Part shown: piece after piece, positions 20,345 through 31,527 of the stretch | How positions within the stretch are numbered: position 1 is the first letter of the stretch | Layout: every line of letters begins with the position of its first letter | Assembly (NCBI GenBank): GCA_029204225.1 | Contig: CM055100.1 | Span: 7,030,933-7,080,546, forward strand | Origin: Diphasiastrum complanatum | Lineage: Eukaryota; Streptophyta; Lycopodiopsida; Lycopodiales; Lycopodiaceae | Length of the DNA: 49,614 nucleotides | Direction: 5' to 3' | Notes under the pieces: generated by a model | The model's database searches: none | What the model was told of the DNA's origin: nothing | The model's input: only the letters and a program-made list of their open reading frames with translations | Made by a program: the position numbers and the translations under genes

Positions 20345-23146
20345 CCAGGTCGAAGTGGACGAAGGCGCATTCATGGTCAAATCAAAGTGCATTTTTGGAT
20401 GATTCATGGTTTCTGAATTTTGGAGCTACTCAACATATGACCAATCAACGTGAGATCTTCAACTCCTACACTCCTTACAGCACGAAAATTTTTGTTCATC
20501 TTGGTGACAATAGCACTCACACTATTGAAGGTGAAGGTACTGTAAGACTGCGATTCCAGCATGATCAATTCAAATTACTATCAAAAGTTTTATATGTTCC
20601 TAAACTCTCTACAAATATGTTGTTAGTGAATAGAATTACAGATTTAGGTCATAAGGTAGAATTCGAATCTGATCAACGCAAAAATTTTTATAGGAGTAAT
20701 AAGATCCTTGCACTTATATAGATTGGCACATTGCTATTATGAGTCTAGTCAAGCCTTGAAAATCTCTGTTCTAGTCAATAAAGCATTACTATGGCATCAT
20801 CGCTTAGGACACTTGGTCAGATAACGGGAGAGAGTACATTTCCAATGAGTTCAAGGACTACTGTCTTAACAATGACATTGAGCAACAATATATTACCTCC
20901 TATTTGCCTCAGTCAAATGGTCTTGCTGAGAGAAAGAACAGAACCTTAGTTGAATCGACAAAGTGCATGTTATCACATGTGACACTTCCGAAGTGCTTCT
21001 GGGTTGAAGTTGTTTCAATAGCAACCTATATTCAGAATAGATGTTCTACTAAAGGCCTCCAAACAAGAATACCATTCGAAGTTTGGACAGGTACCAAGCC
21101 TTCGTTATCAAACTTACGAGTTTTTGGATGTACTGCTTTTGCGCAGATACCTCTTGATCTTAGGAAGAAGCTCGACTTCCAGAGTATCAAGTGTGTTTTC
21201 ATCAGCTTCACTACTTCAGATCAAGCCTACAAGTTGTTCGATCCCAACGAGTCGAAGATATTCACTAGGGGGATGTCATCTTCATCGAAGATCAGTTTCA
21301 AGACCTCAAAGGAAAGGGCAGTTCCCATGTAGCCGACCTATCAGATTCTCCTGACGCCTTGAACTTTCCAGTTTCTCAGTCGACTATTCCTATTGAAGGT
21401 CCAAGCTCCTCCACTCTTGACGAACAACAAATCAACGACGGATCAGAAGATGATAATATTGCAGATCAACAACTACAGTATGATGGAAATAATGAACTTC
21501 CTGTATTACCACAAAGATCTTCAAGGACTAGCAGACCACCTAATCGATATATCAACGAGTCTGCAGCTTATCTTGTTCAGGAACCGACGTTAGTCCAAGA
21601 GGCACTCAGTCAGCCTGATTCAGATCTCTGGAAAGAAGCTATGGATAAAGAGTATTCATCTCTTATGAAGAACCAGACGTGGACAACGAATTACTTGCCA
21701 GGAGAAACGTAGTTGATTGCAAATGGATTTTCAAAGTCAAGTACAACGCAGATGGAAGCATCAACAGGAGAAAGGCACGACTTGTAGCCAGAGGATTTTC
21801 TCAGGTATACAACGTCGATTACACTGAGACTTTTAGTCTAGTAGTCAAGCATTCTTCTATTCGACTCTTGCTATCATTTGCCGCTGCAGCAGATTTGGAA
21901 ATACATCAAATGGATGTACAAACAACATATCTCAATGGAGTTATCGAAGAAGACATCTACATGGTGCAACCCGAAGGTTATATTATCGAGAGTAAACACA
22001 ATCATGTGTGTAAACTCCATAGGGCACTTTATGGCTTGAAGCAATCTGCTCGAGCATGGTTTCAAAGGACCAATACTTTTCTTATTGATCACGGCTATAC
22101 ACCTAGTTCTTCAGATTCAAACGTTTACTTCAAAGCAATACAATAGTCTTTTATCATTATCATTTTGTACGTGGATGATACATTGCTTTTCAGCAACAGT
22201 ACCGATTTGATAAAAGAAGCCAAGACAATGCTATCTTCCAAATTTGACATGACCGATCTGGGCGAAGCTCGTTTCTGCCTCGGTATATAAATCCATAGAG
22301 ATAGAAAACAAAAGTTGGTCTACATTACACAACAGAGGTACATCTATAACATGTTAGTTAGATATAATCTGATGAATAGCAAGTTAGCTCTCTCACCAAT
22401 TGAACCAGGACTCAAATTGTCAAAGGACCAGTGTCCCCAAACAATTCATGAGAAACAGCAGAAGCGTGAGTACCCTTACCATTCTATTATAGGATCTCTT
22501 ATGTACGCCATGATCTGTACCAGGCCAGACATAGCTTTTGTAGTCAGCTCTCTCAGTCATTATATGACTAATCTTGGTATAACACATTGGAAGGCTCTTA
22601 TCAGAGTCATGCGATATCTTCGAGCTACTATGGACTTTTTCATTTGTTATGGAACAGTTGGCAACGACAAACTCAATTTACTCAGTGGTTACACAGATGT
22701 GACTTGGGCAAGAGATGTAGATACTCGAAAATCCACTTTTGGAGTTACATTCTTCCTCAACAATGGTCCAGTTTCCAAGAACAGTCGCAAGCAATCTTTG
22801 ATAGCTCTATCTTCCATTGAATCAGAGTATATTGTAGCCTCTCAAGCTACAAAGGAAGCAATTTGGTTGAGAAACTTACTCTCAGATATCGGTTCTAATC
22901 AATATGCTCCGACAATATTATTTTGTGATAATCAAAGTGCCATCGCTTTATCAACAACCCTATATTTCATTCCAGGAGTAAGCACATTGAACTGAAGTAT
23001 CATTTTGTTAGAAGCAAAGTTCTCAACGAAGAGGTCAGATTGCAATACTGTAGAACACAAGATATGACAACAAATGTTTTTACTAAAGCATTAAGTTTGG
23101 AGTCAAATAGAAGATTCTGTGTAGAACTAAGTTTGAAGGTCGGGAG
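20345..23146 (+). pseudogene. Ty1/copia protease-IN-RT-RNase H, 5'-truncated
   Basis: The protease begins inside the chimeric frame (DSWFLNFGATQHMTNQREIF at about 20402-20460; the active DSG has become NFG). The GAG-pre-integrase end KALLWHHRLGHL (about 20784) jumps to the integrase core half, DNGREYISNEF and LPQSNGLAERKNRTL (20830-20960), so the first integrase half is deleted. RT (21630-22300, two frames) has ARLVARGFSQ, MDVQTTYLNGVIEEDIYMVQ, ALYGLKQSARAW and the ILYVDDTLLFS active site after a TAG at 22144. RNase H (22470-23100) has RPDIAFVVSSLSHYM, STFGVTFFLNNGPVSKNSRK and IALSSIESEY. The purine run GAAGGTCGGGAG directly before the LTR is the probable PPT. Gag and 5' LTR are missing. Confidence 0.9.
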
Positions 23147-23729
23147 TGTTGGATTATTCTCTTTCTTACCAATCGACTAATCAGTTTTAATCTTCATCCA
23201 TTGTTAATCCAATTCTGCGAATTTTCTCGTGTGTTTACACAGTCTATAAAATAACAAGTGTTTTTCACAGTCTGTAGAAATACACGGAGTTTACGACAAT
23301 GTCGCATTTTTCACCTGACAGAAATCTTGTGTAAAATCACAGTGTCGCATTTTTTGCTTTTTTGAAAGAGCCTCAAATGTTAAGGAAATGACACTGGCAA
23401 AGTGTGGGGCAACCCTAAATGAGATTTAAGGGCACCTTCTTCTTTTTCACGTTTTTCGTCTTTTTTGCGAAAAACTTGACAGTGTCGCCTGTGGTTGTTT
23501 TAGTTCATTTTTGTAGAGCTACAGTTTTGGTTCATTTATGTAGACAGAACATTTACGGCCAAATTTACCACTTATCAGCAATCAATGACAAGGACCAGAT
23601 GGATGCCGGCTGATCACCAGCCAATTGGCGATCACAATTGACGACCTAATTTCTTAGTATAAATAGCTGTTCATATTCACACAGTTTAACGATCAGATTT
23701 TAAAATTATCAGAAGCATTTTGAATAGTT

Positions 23730-23801
<72 letters not shown>

Positions 23802-24663
23802 CAAGCTTGAACACTCCTGAGCATTCTAGCTCACTCCTTAGAGTTGTTTTAGAGATTGCTATTGCACTACTACTTATCGTGCTTAATTCAGACTTTCATT
23901 TTAGCCGCTCAGAGATAACATAGAGTACGCGACTTCAATCCGCAACTTATTGTACTCATTTACTTCTGTTATGTTTTCATACTGAATCAATACTATCCTT
24001 CATTGCGTTCAGTTTTTGTCTCAGAATGTATGCGTTTTTGTTTTTCTTCGTGACTAATTCTCGAACAATTCGCAACTAATTATTTGTCTGATAATTTTCG
24101 ATGCTTAATTGTTTGGCTACATAATCATTGTAGTACTGGCGATTTCAAAGTCAGTTACTATAATTTCAAATGTGATTTCTATCACTATCGTTTTGTTTGA
24201 AATTGATAGGCATAGTCATGCATTGTGAAAGAGGAAGATAGTTTATTCCGCCATGCACGAAAAGCTTTCTTTCTAGACACTCAAATTATTTTCATTCATT
24301 TCTTTTCGAGCTAGATCTATCTTATGTACAACACTTTTCGACAGTTTCTTGAGCCAGTTTCTCCTCTCCTCTCTTGTGTTCTTCACTGTGGCTTGGGGGT
24401 GGATTGGTTAGGGTATTGACCATATTGGTTGGGCGGTTCATGCTCCACAGGTGTCCTTTTGGTTTGGATGTGACAGGATTCTTGAAGATCTTCACTTGGC
24501 GATCGTTATAGATCCTTGCAAGACCTTGCGTCACTTGTGGTTGCGGTTCCGGTCAATCGCGGGACTCTACAGTTTGTGAGTATGTACTAGTAATTTACAT
24601 ACAGAAAATGGATGGATCTAGATTAGAGATGAGTTAAGGGATGGAGAGGATAGAAATCCAACA
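23147..24663 (+). mobile_element. 3' LTR of the truncated copia element (about 1.5 kb)
   Basis: It starts TGTTGGATTATTC directly after the PPT (firm). The end is taken at CCAACA (24658-24663), the inverse of the start. A TATA box (TATAAATAG) lies at about 23660 and a long TC microsatellite just downstream, in the presumed transcribed R/U5 part. With no 5' copy left, the right border cannot be verified and an earlier end is possible. Confidence 0.65.
23733..23798. repeat. (TC)33 microsatellite
   Basis: Thirty-three uninterrupted TC units, inside the copia LTR and about 70 bp downstream of its TATA box. Confidence 0.98.
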
Positions 24664-26450
24664 CCTTGCACTACCATCATGCCAAGTGTAAGCAAACTGT
24701 ATTAACTCGATCTCACCTAGATCATAATTGGCTCAGAATTTGACACTAACATATTTACAAGTGTACATGGAAATGTACGAGGCCTAGCACCCCAAAATTC
24801 AAGATCCTAGATAGATAGCTTTCACATTTTACACTTATCTTTTATTTTACAACATTCATTATGTTTCAAAAGCTAACTGCATTTATGAAACTGCACATAG
24901 CAAATAGGAAAAGCTTGGACCCGTACAAAGGTATAAGGGAAAATCTATGCCATACAAATCCTTTTACTTGTTGTATATTGAATAACAAATTGTGTACTGG
25001 TGTCGTGACTCTTTAGCATCCCTCTACTTTATGATATGTAAAACCTATCCACATAGTAATAACAAGTTATACTATACATGTGCCCACATACATATATCAT
25101 AGATTTTTAACCAGAAAATTCACAATAGGATTAGGGCAAATCCATGTCGTTCCAATCCCTATGAATGTTATTACTCTTGCCCAAGTCCATGTGCTTTTAA
25201 GAGTATTTTAATTATAAACCCTAATTTATTTGGACCTTACCCAACATATGCATTGGTTAAAAAAGAATTAAAGCAGAAGCGATCTTCGGTTTTGTGGACT
25301 TACTGTATGAAGCATATGCTTTGGTTTTTGTTATTCCAGAACATTGCTATATAAACATTTGTAACTAAGTTTTCTTATATCCATACGTAAGCATGGTAGG
25401 TCTAATAACCAATTTACCATTGCATATTATCTACTAAATATTATTCTTATTCATAGATTTTGAGGCAACATTATCACGTGAGAACAATCGACCAAAATCT
25501 ATATACAGCCTAATCCTGAATAGTCGTCATGATGGATTCTTGTGATGAAGTCATGATTTTTCCAGAACATGTGCCTCTTCTCACGATACACATCATGTAA
25601 CAAATCTAGGTCTATGTTACGAAATGAGTTTCAACAAGCCCTAAATGAGTGTTACACATTGCACCATAAAATAGCATTATCTTTCGGATCCTATTTGTCA
25701 TTAAGAACAATATCTACACATTAAGATAGATTATAAGCATAACATTACGTACTATCCTTAGTATAGTTACTGCTGTATTACAAAAAAAATCCATGGATTT
25801 CTAAAATTACATAGTAATGCCTTATCTATTAAAGCAATGTTGAAATTTGACATTCAGGATTGCCCTTCATGCTTTATTTTCATGACGTATTTCACAATGT
25901 TCATGCGCGTCATGTGACATCCTTACATAGAACTTGCCCTTCAAATTTTATTTTGCAAAGGATAGGACTTTCATGCAAATTTCATATTTAAAACTTTAAT
26001 ATTAAATTCAAAGTAAAAAAATGTATAAGATTGTCTAGTGCTCGCAAAAAATTGACAAATACAAATAGCCCCAATTGATGAAATTCATTTTTATAGGTTC
26101 ATTTTAGATTTATAGGTTTTTTATATGGCTCAAAATCAACTGGTCTTAATTACTTGCTGAGAAGACTTGTTTCAACTAGGAAATTGTTGTCAAGTTTTAC
26201 TATTGTAGATGTCAAGTCTCAATTGCGAGGTTAATCGTTATCTATTGAGAATTCTAATATCCCACATTCAATCAAGCAATGCTTTAACATGTTCCAAAGG
26301 AAAGTTGTTTATGGAACTACTTTTAACGCAATTGATTTCTAACCACCAAAAGATTAATTATTGGCTAATTAATGATCTCTTTGGTTCATGTCTTTTTTGA
26401 GGTTCAAGCTACAAAATTTGTTGAAGACTTCAATGTTGACCAGAGAAAAA
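24664..26450. other. AT-rich intergenic stretch
   Basis: No gene, RNA gene or repeat border is recognisable. Scattered short open frames near 26209-26560 carry no known motif. It may be old, unreadable retroelement sequence, since decayed Tat pol sequence begins just downstream. Confidence 0.5.
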
Positions 26451-27730
26451 TTTGGGAGTTCATTACGATTCTCAAACGGATACTGTCAACTGGAATGAAG
26501 CTCTTGCAACGATTGATTGTACAACAGGATATATGTGTCAACAAGATAATCAATCAGATTTGAACGAGATTTCATTATTGGATCGAACCTTGGATACACC
26601 GATCACTTTTCCATTGAATGTGCTGAATGTAGCTTGGATATCAATAGAACCTATACCAGATCCGATTGAAAATGACCTCATTTCTGTGAGTCATGCCTTG
26701 ACTTATGATGACAATGCAGAACTTACGATGAGCAGATTCTAAATCATATGGAGTCGACCAGATTTGGAGTGCGTAATGTTCCTGATGAACCAACAATAAA
26801 ACCGCCCAAAGCAGTTATACTGAAAGAAGACAGGATCACAGGGTCAATGATGAAGAAACAAGACAAGCAACATTATAATACGGTCCTAAAATGGGAAAAT
26901 CCTCCTCAAAAGATTGATTCAAAGAATGTGCCACCCTTACTGGATAAAGGCAAAGGAAAAGTTAAGGATGATTCTACAAGTTAGAGTTCTAGCAAGACAC
27001 CATCGTCTCGAAAATCATCACCTCCATGATCAATTCCTGCTAAGAAGGCTAAGCGAAGATCCAAGACAAATCCTTTCGACAAAGAACAAGCAGATGTAGT
27101 CCAGCATGATATGCCCAAACATTTTAAACGTTATACACTAGATGATGTGGTTATCATGTTAGCTGAAGCACATCGTGAACCCGAAGAACAGGTGCCAAAA
27201 TCGAAAGATATTTACGATGGCCCAGCTAAGATACAACCAATGAATCTTACTGAACCAAGAGAACCAGAAAAGATTGTACAAGTTGGATAACAACTTAATC
27301 TTGACCAGTATCAAGCACTCCGAACGTTACTTATTAACTATCAAAATTGCTTTGCATCGACTTATCAAAATCTGAAGGGTATTCCGACGTCAATTATTGA
27401 ACATACCATACCTTTAGTACCTGATGCAATTCCAAAGGTTACAAAGTTCTATCATTGTAATCCTAATGTTGCAGATCTGATAAAGAAAGAGCTTCAAAGA
27501 CTGCTTGATGTCAATTTCATTTATGAGATCGAGCATACCGAATGGGTTTCACCGATTGTCATTGTTCCTAAGAAGAATGGGAAATTGAGAATTTGTGTGA
27601 ATCTCAAGGCTTTGAACAAAGTGGCGCTTCGAGGATTTCAAGGCCGCTTTGACAAATTCAAAGGTGCATCTTCAACTGAGTTGGCAAAGGCTAAAGCAAC
27701 CATCAATGCATATGAAAAGTAGTCACTCAT
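26451..27730 (+). pseudogene. Second Tat-like element: linker and RT N-terminus
   Basis: Lys/Pro-rich linker sequence (about 26748-27090, e.g. PPLLDKGKGKVKDD) leads to a Tat-type pre-RT segment: NLDQYQALRTLLINYQNCFA, TYQNLKGIPTSIIEHTIPLV (about 27290-27420). RT follows with KKELQRLLDVNFIYEIEHTE, WVSPIVIVPKKNGKLRICVN, LKALNKV (to 27622). The same motifs occur at 14100-14370, so the two elements are related. RT then stops abruptly and an unrelated short frame (FQGRFDKFKGASSTELAKAK) runs to a TAG at 27720. The stops TAG and TGA interrupt the linker. The rest of RT, RNase H and integrase are missing. Confidence 0.8.
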
Positions 27731-28639
27731 GTGTTGGAAGCTGGACCTCAAATTTCAGTTCCGGTCATGCCGCAATTCTCCCCTCCGCACCAAGCTGAAG
27801 CACCAATGGATACAGGGTTGGATTCGGGCATGGACCAGGGTGGAGCCCCTGTAGTTGAAGAACAACAGTCAGTTCCACAGGCAGTGCAACCGGGTCCATC
27901 TTCATCAAGGACCACACCATTATTCAGAAAACCAATTAGCATCAAGAACCAGATCCAAAGTTTTTTAGTGCGACATCCTCATGAGTCCTCGCGTGGTGGT
28001 TGGGTCCTTAAGTCTAAGACCTCCAAAATAGAGGCCGACAAGGAATTGGATAAAATATCCGCATTTTGGAGAGTTACAATTTTTGAGAAAACTCCAGAAT
28101 CTATTAGGAGTTATGTGGCCAGCCCTCGCCAATTGCACGTAGATCCATATTATGTACCGATGCCGCGCAGGAATAGGCGGAAGGATTTGGGATTGGCCAT
28201 GGACAAAATTATGATCCATACGCCAAATTGGCCAATCATCCATCAATCTTACAGTTGGGAAATATCAGTAGATTTCCACCGGGCACTACAAGCATACCAG
28301 CGGGAGTATATACATTCTCTAGATCCAACAGCGAGGCAATCGGTGGTTTTTGTGAAAGACTTGACTCTGTTGGCATCTGTGGCAACGAGATGGGATGATT
28401 GTCTTCCTCCTTTGGCATTCGATCCAAATAAGCCAATGGCCTTAGAGAATATCAAGGATCGGCTGCCGGTGGCTCGACTGTATTTTCACGCAGCAATGAT
28501 GGGAGGCTCGTGGGAATCTCGATTCACATCTTGGACAATTTCAAAATGGATTGTCGGAGCCCATCGTTGTTTTTTGCCGCATAATTTGGATTTTAACACT
28601 GCCAACTCGATTTTATGGAGAAGGTGCAGTATCATTTAA
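27731..28639 (+). CDS. Unrecognised 302-codon ORF before a Tat-like 3' LTR
   Basis: An uninterrupted frame, one of the longest in the window. The N-terminal 70 residues are Pro/Gln/Met/Gly-rich and probably disordered. A compact, Trp- and aromatic-rich region follows (about residues 85-300: GGWVLKSKTSKIEAD, ISAFWRVTIFEKTPESIRSY, PNWPIIHQSYSWEISVDFHR, VARLYFHAAMMGGSWESRF, WTISKWIVGAHRCFLPHNLD). It shows no gag, pol, envelope or zinc-finger signature known to me, and no signal peptide or membrane segment. It begins TTG/ATG shortly after an RT relic and ends about 75 bp before a PPT and 3' LTR, which suggests an extra ORF carried by a Tat-like retroelement. A captured host fragment is the alternative. 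Confidence 0.5.
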   Translation: MLEAGPQISVPVMPQFSPPHQAEAPMDTGLDSGMDQGGAPVVEEQQSVPQAVQPGPSSSRTTPLFRKPISIKNQIQSFLVRHPHESSRGGWVLKSKTSKIEADKELDKISAFWRVTIFEKTPESIRSYVASPRQLHVDPYYVPMPRRNRRKDLGLAMDKIMIHTPNWPIIHQSYSWEISVDFHRALQAYQREYIHSLDPTARQSVVFVKDLTLLASVATRWDDCLPPLAFDPNKPMALENIKDRLPVARLYFHAAMMGGSWESRFTSWTISKWIVGAHRCFLPHNLDFNTANSILWRRCSII

Positions 28640-28715
28640 TAAAGATTCGTCGCGAAGCAAATAAAAGCCCATAGTAACTGCATCTCGCAGGTGTCATGGG
28701 ACCACCACCAGGTTC

Positions 28716-28724
28716 GGTGGGGGA
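28716..28724 (+). other. Polypurine tract
   Basis: GGTGGGGGA with its flanking purines, 3 nt before TGTTGG: the expected plus-strand primer of the 3' LTR. Confidence 0.7.
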
Positions 28725-28727
28725 TAC

Positions 28728-29475
28728 TGTTGGAGGGTTTGCGGATCCCAAGGAAACCCTAACCCTAGTTAATAAGTGAGAGGGATTTGGCATCCTGCAT
28801 GTGTAAGTCCAACCCGATGATCACATAGTTATTTGATTAGAAAGTCAATAAAAGGACTTTAGGCCTTTTTGCAGGACTTTTAATGTCGTAGGACGTAAAT
28901 GTCAAGTTAGTGAATAAAGTTGGGTTTCCCTCCAATTTGGATGGTTCCCACTCTTTTTTAAATTTGAATAATTAGAGAGGCAAAAATGGACCAATAGGAT
29001 TCAGAGGCCAGGGTCCTCCTCTCTACTATAAAAAGGGACCAACTCGAGTTCCTACACATGTCTCATTTCTTCATTTCAATAAAAGCAGATTGGTTCTCTT
29101 GTGAAATGGATTGATGAATGTCCTTGCTCTCTATCACTTTTCCTACATCTCTCATGCTTTATTTGTGTTTTGCTAATTGTTGAATTTGATTGTTATTGGG
29201 ATTGCATGTTATTATACTTTCTATGAGGGAGAAAGGGAGAGAGAGAAAGAGTAAGCTATCTTGTTGTGGATCTAGTGTTAGTGGATGTAGTGTTAATGCT
29301 TAGGGTTAATGGATGTTAGAGTTAGATGTGAATCTTCCATTCATGCTGAAATCTGAACTATAATATCGCTCTCATGGAAACAAATTTATGCGCAGCTAAC
29401 TTCATCTCTTTGATGCTAGATTGATTAGACCTTGGGTTGAGGTTAGGCAAGGAAAGAAACCCCACTATAGGAACA
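28728..29475 (+). mobile_element. Tat-like 3' LTR, right end uncertain
   Basis: It starts TGTTGGAGGGTTTGC after the PPT. A TATA box (CTATAAAAAG) is at about 29024 and AATAAAAG at about 29078, a normal promoter and polyadenylation layout. No CCAACA end is found; the sequence runs into an integrase fragment at about 29476, so the LTR is either truncated there or ends at an unrecognised CA. Confidence 0.6.
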
Positions 29476-29743
29476 CAAGTTGCATGCTGCTCTGTGGGCA
29501 TTCAGGACAGCATATAAGGGAAACACTGATCAAACGCCATTCCAATTGGTATATGGTCAAGATGTTGTAATGCCAGTAGAGTTTTTAGTCCCTTCATTAA
29601 GGATTGCCACAACGCAACGCCTTGATGAATTCAGATCTCTACAATTATGCCATGAAGCTCTGCATAAGCTCTGTGAAACACGCTTACTAGATATGCATGC
29701 ACTTGCAGCTAAAAAGGCCTACCAAATCACCTCCAATTATTGA
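29476..29743 (+). pseudogene. Tat-like integrase fragment
   Basis: Starting at a breakpoint, the frame reads KLHAALWAFRTAYKGNTDQT, PFQLVYGQDVVMPVEFLVPS, ending TSNY and TGA. The same module occurs at 14610-14740 (HAALWAYHTTPKRATD...YGQESVM). It is a clean, stop-free 87-codon piece of the integrase C-terminal half, placed downstream of an LTR where it cannot belong to the same element. Confidence 0.85.
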
Positions 29744-29998
29744 TCTGATACTATACCCTGATAGAGCTTGTTGTTAGCTTTTCAAAGGTACTGAGTTTGT
29801 TTGATTTGGATCAATATTGAGAAAGTTATGATCAAATTAGTGGAGATGGGTCAGAATTGCCAGAATTTTGAAAAAAATTTGTGGATTTTTGCAAGTGAGA
29901 GAGAAGCACTTCAAACTTTTAACTTTGAAGTTTTGTTTCTATTGTAAATTTTTTTCAAATTCTTCATTTCGAAGCTTAATTAAATAAAAAACCTAAAC

Positions 29999-30052
29999 AA
30001 ACCTAACCCTACTTACCTACAACCCTAACCCTGACCCTAACCCTACCCTGCC
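29999..30052. repeat. Short degenerate telomere-like tract
   Basis: Roughly seven CCCTAA-like units with interruptions (CCTAACCCTAC, ACCCTAACCCTGACCCTAAC). The unit is six bases rather than the usual plant CCCTAAA. It is too short and degenerate to mark a real interstitial telomere. 29744-29998 before it is featureless. Confidence 0.55.
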
Positions 30053-30434
30053 TGCGCACCCACACCCTTCGGTCTCTTCTTTATCCCTCTCTCTCATCTC
30101 TTCCCTTCGGCTACTCGACTCGGCTCCTTTCTAAATTTGATGGTATCCTGACATCCGCGCATGCACAAATGATATCCACTACTCGTCGAGTTCACTCTGA
30201 CATTTTGTTGCATAGCTTCTGAATTTGATTCACTGGCGGAGGAAGACTTAGTACTTCAACAATTTCTGACATTTTTTTTGATCCAGATAGTGCACTGTAG
30301 TTTTCAGCGAGGCATAACAATCTCATGCACTCCTCTATAGCCTCTATATGAACAATTGATTCCTGACGAACATCCAAGGCACGAAGATGAAATCCAAAAT
30401 GTCTATGCCAAACGTATCAGATCCTTTAACTTGC

Positions 30435-30815
30435 GTTACCTCATCTCTCTCTCTACACGCTGATTTGGTTACCTCCACTCTCCCTCTACACCGTGATTCA
30501 GTTACCTCCTTTCTCTCTCTACCATTCGGTTACCTCATCTCTCTCTCTACACGCTGATTCGGTTACCTCCACTCTCCCTCTACACCGTGATTCGGTTATC
30601 TCCTCTCTCTCTCTAACTATTCGGTTGAGATCTCTCTCTACCCGTTCTCTTTGCTTCGGTCGAGATCTTTCTCTCTCTACTCGTTCTCTCTCTTCGGTTG
30701 AGATTGTTCTCTCTCTACCTCCTCTATCCTCCGGTTGAGATCCCTCTCTCTCTCTAACCCCTTCTCTCTCCTCCGGTTGAGATCCATCTCTCTCTACTTT
30801 TTTTTCTCTAGTTCC
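30435..30815. repeat. CT-rich tandem repeat: 94-bp duplication then 35-43-bp units
   Basis: The first part is a 94-bp tandem duplication (30435-30528 and 30529-30622) containing ACACGCTGATT(C/T)GGTTACCTCC. It passes into about five diverged units of 35-43 bp, each starting CGGTYGAGAT and followed by TCTCTCTCTAC. The antisense frame is open across it but encodes only Arg/Glu low-complexity sequence, so I treat it as non-coding. Confidence 0.85.
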
Positions 30816-30960
30816 CCTCCCTCTACTCGGTGCCTGAGAAACATAAGGGAGACTCCAGAGCTTGTAAGAGGTAAGAGTAGATTTATACTCGATGATTCTA
30901 GCAGGAACAAAAGGGACTTGGCGGTTTTTGGATTGGCAGAAATCAAAAGAGGAGAGGTCA

Positions 30961-31527
30961 CTAATATACGCAAATCTCTTGAGAAAAGATCTCAAGTTGA
31001 GAGGCACTGTCTTCATCAAGGTCTTCCGAAAAAACAAGCGGGTGAGGAGAGGTGGGAGCATCAGAAGCAGAATGGGTAGTGACAGCAGGAGAAATACCGT
31101 TTTCATTTTCCAAACACATAAACACTTTTCTAATGTGCAAATTGTAGAACTTTATTTCCTCTTCAAACTTTTCAACAAAATCATTAAGACGACTATAAAG
31201 ATTTTCCACAAGGCTCAGCGGTTGTTTCTTCTTAACAAACTCAAGATAAATCTTTACCCAATTAATGGTCTCTAGAAAATCAATCAAGCAAAGAATCTTA
31301 TCCTCGGGTCCAACAAAAACACACGTAGCCCTATTAGTGTTAATAATAAATTTATGTAACTCAACGGCCTTCTTCATACAACAAATAATAGTCTGAACAA
31401 AAAGGTTAGGTGGAGGTAGGGGCTCCCCATAATCCAAAGCTGCAGCTAACCAGGAATACTCAGACTTACACCACCAGGATGCAAGAGAGAGATACAAGGC
31501 CGCACTTAGTTCCTCTTGACAAAGCAA
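30961..31527 (-). CDS. Unrecognised 188-codon ORF
   Basis: An uninterrupted minus-strand frame. Composition and sequence look protein-like: KSEYSWLAAALDYGEPLPPP, FVQTIICCMKKAVELHKFII, ATCVFVGPEDKILCLIDFLE, SRLNDFVEKFEEEIKFYN, with an acidic Ser-rich tail. Predicted helices dominate the middle part. I recognise no domain. Its position among retroelement debris suggests another accessory ORF of a decayed retrotransposon or a pseudogene fragment; a real host gene cannot be excluded. Confidence 0.4.
   Translation of the reverse strand: MLCQEELSAALYLSLASWWCKSEYSWLAAALDYGEPLPPPNLFVQTIICCMKKAVELHKFIINTNRATCVFVGPEDKILCLIDFLETINWVKIYLEFVKKKQPLSLVENLYSRLNDFVEKFEEEIKFYNLHIRKVFMCLENENGISPAVTTHSASDAPTSPHPLVFSEDLDEDSASQLEIFSQEICVY

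Noticed and set aside
23733-23798. TC microsatellite as a promoter (GAGA-like) element of a host gene
   Set aside because: It lies within the LTR of a copia element, and no host gene follows.
30519-31106. Minus-strand 195-codon frame rich in Arg and Glu
   Set aside because: Most of it is the reverse reading of the CT-rich tandem repeat and it overlaps another frame; low-complexity artefact.
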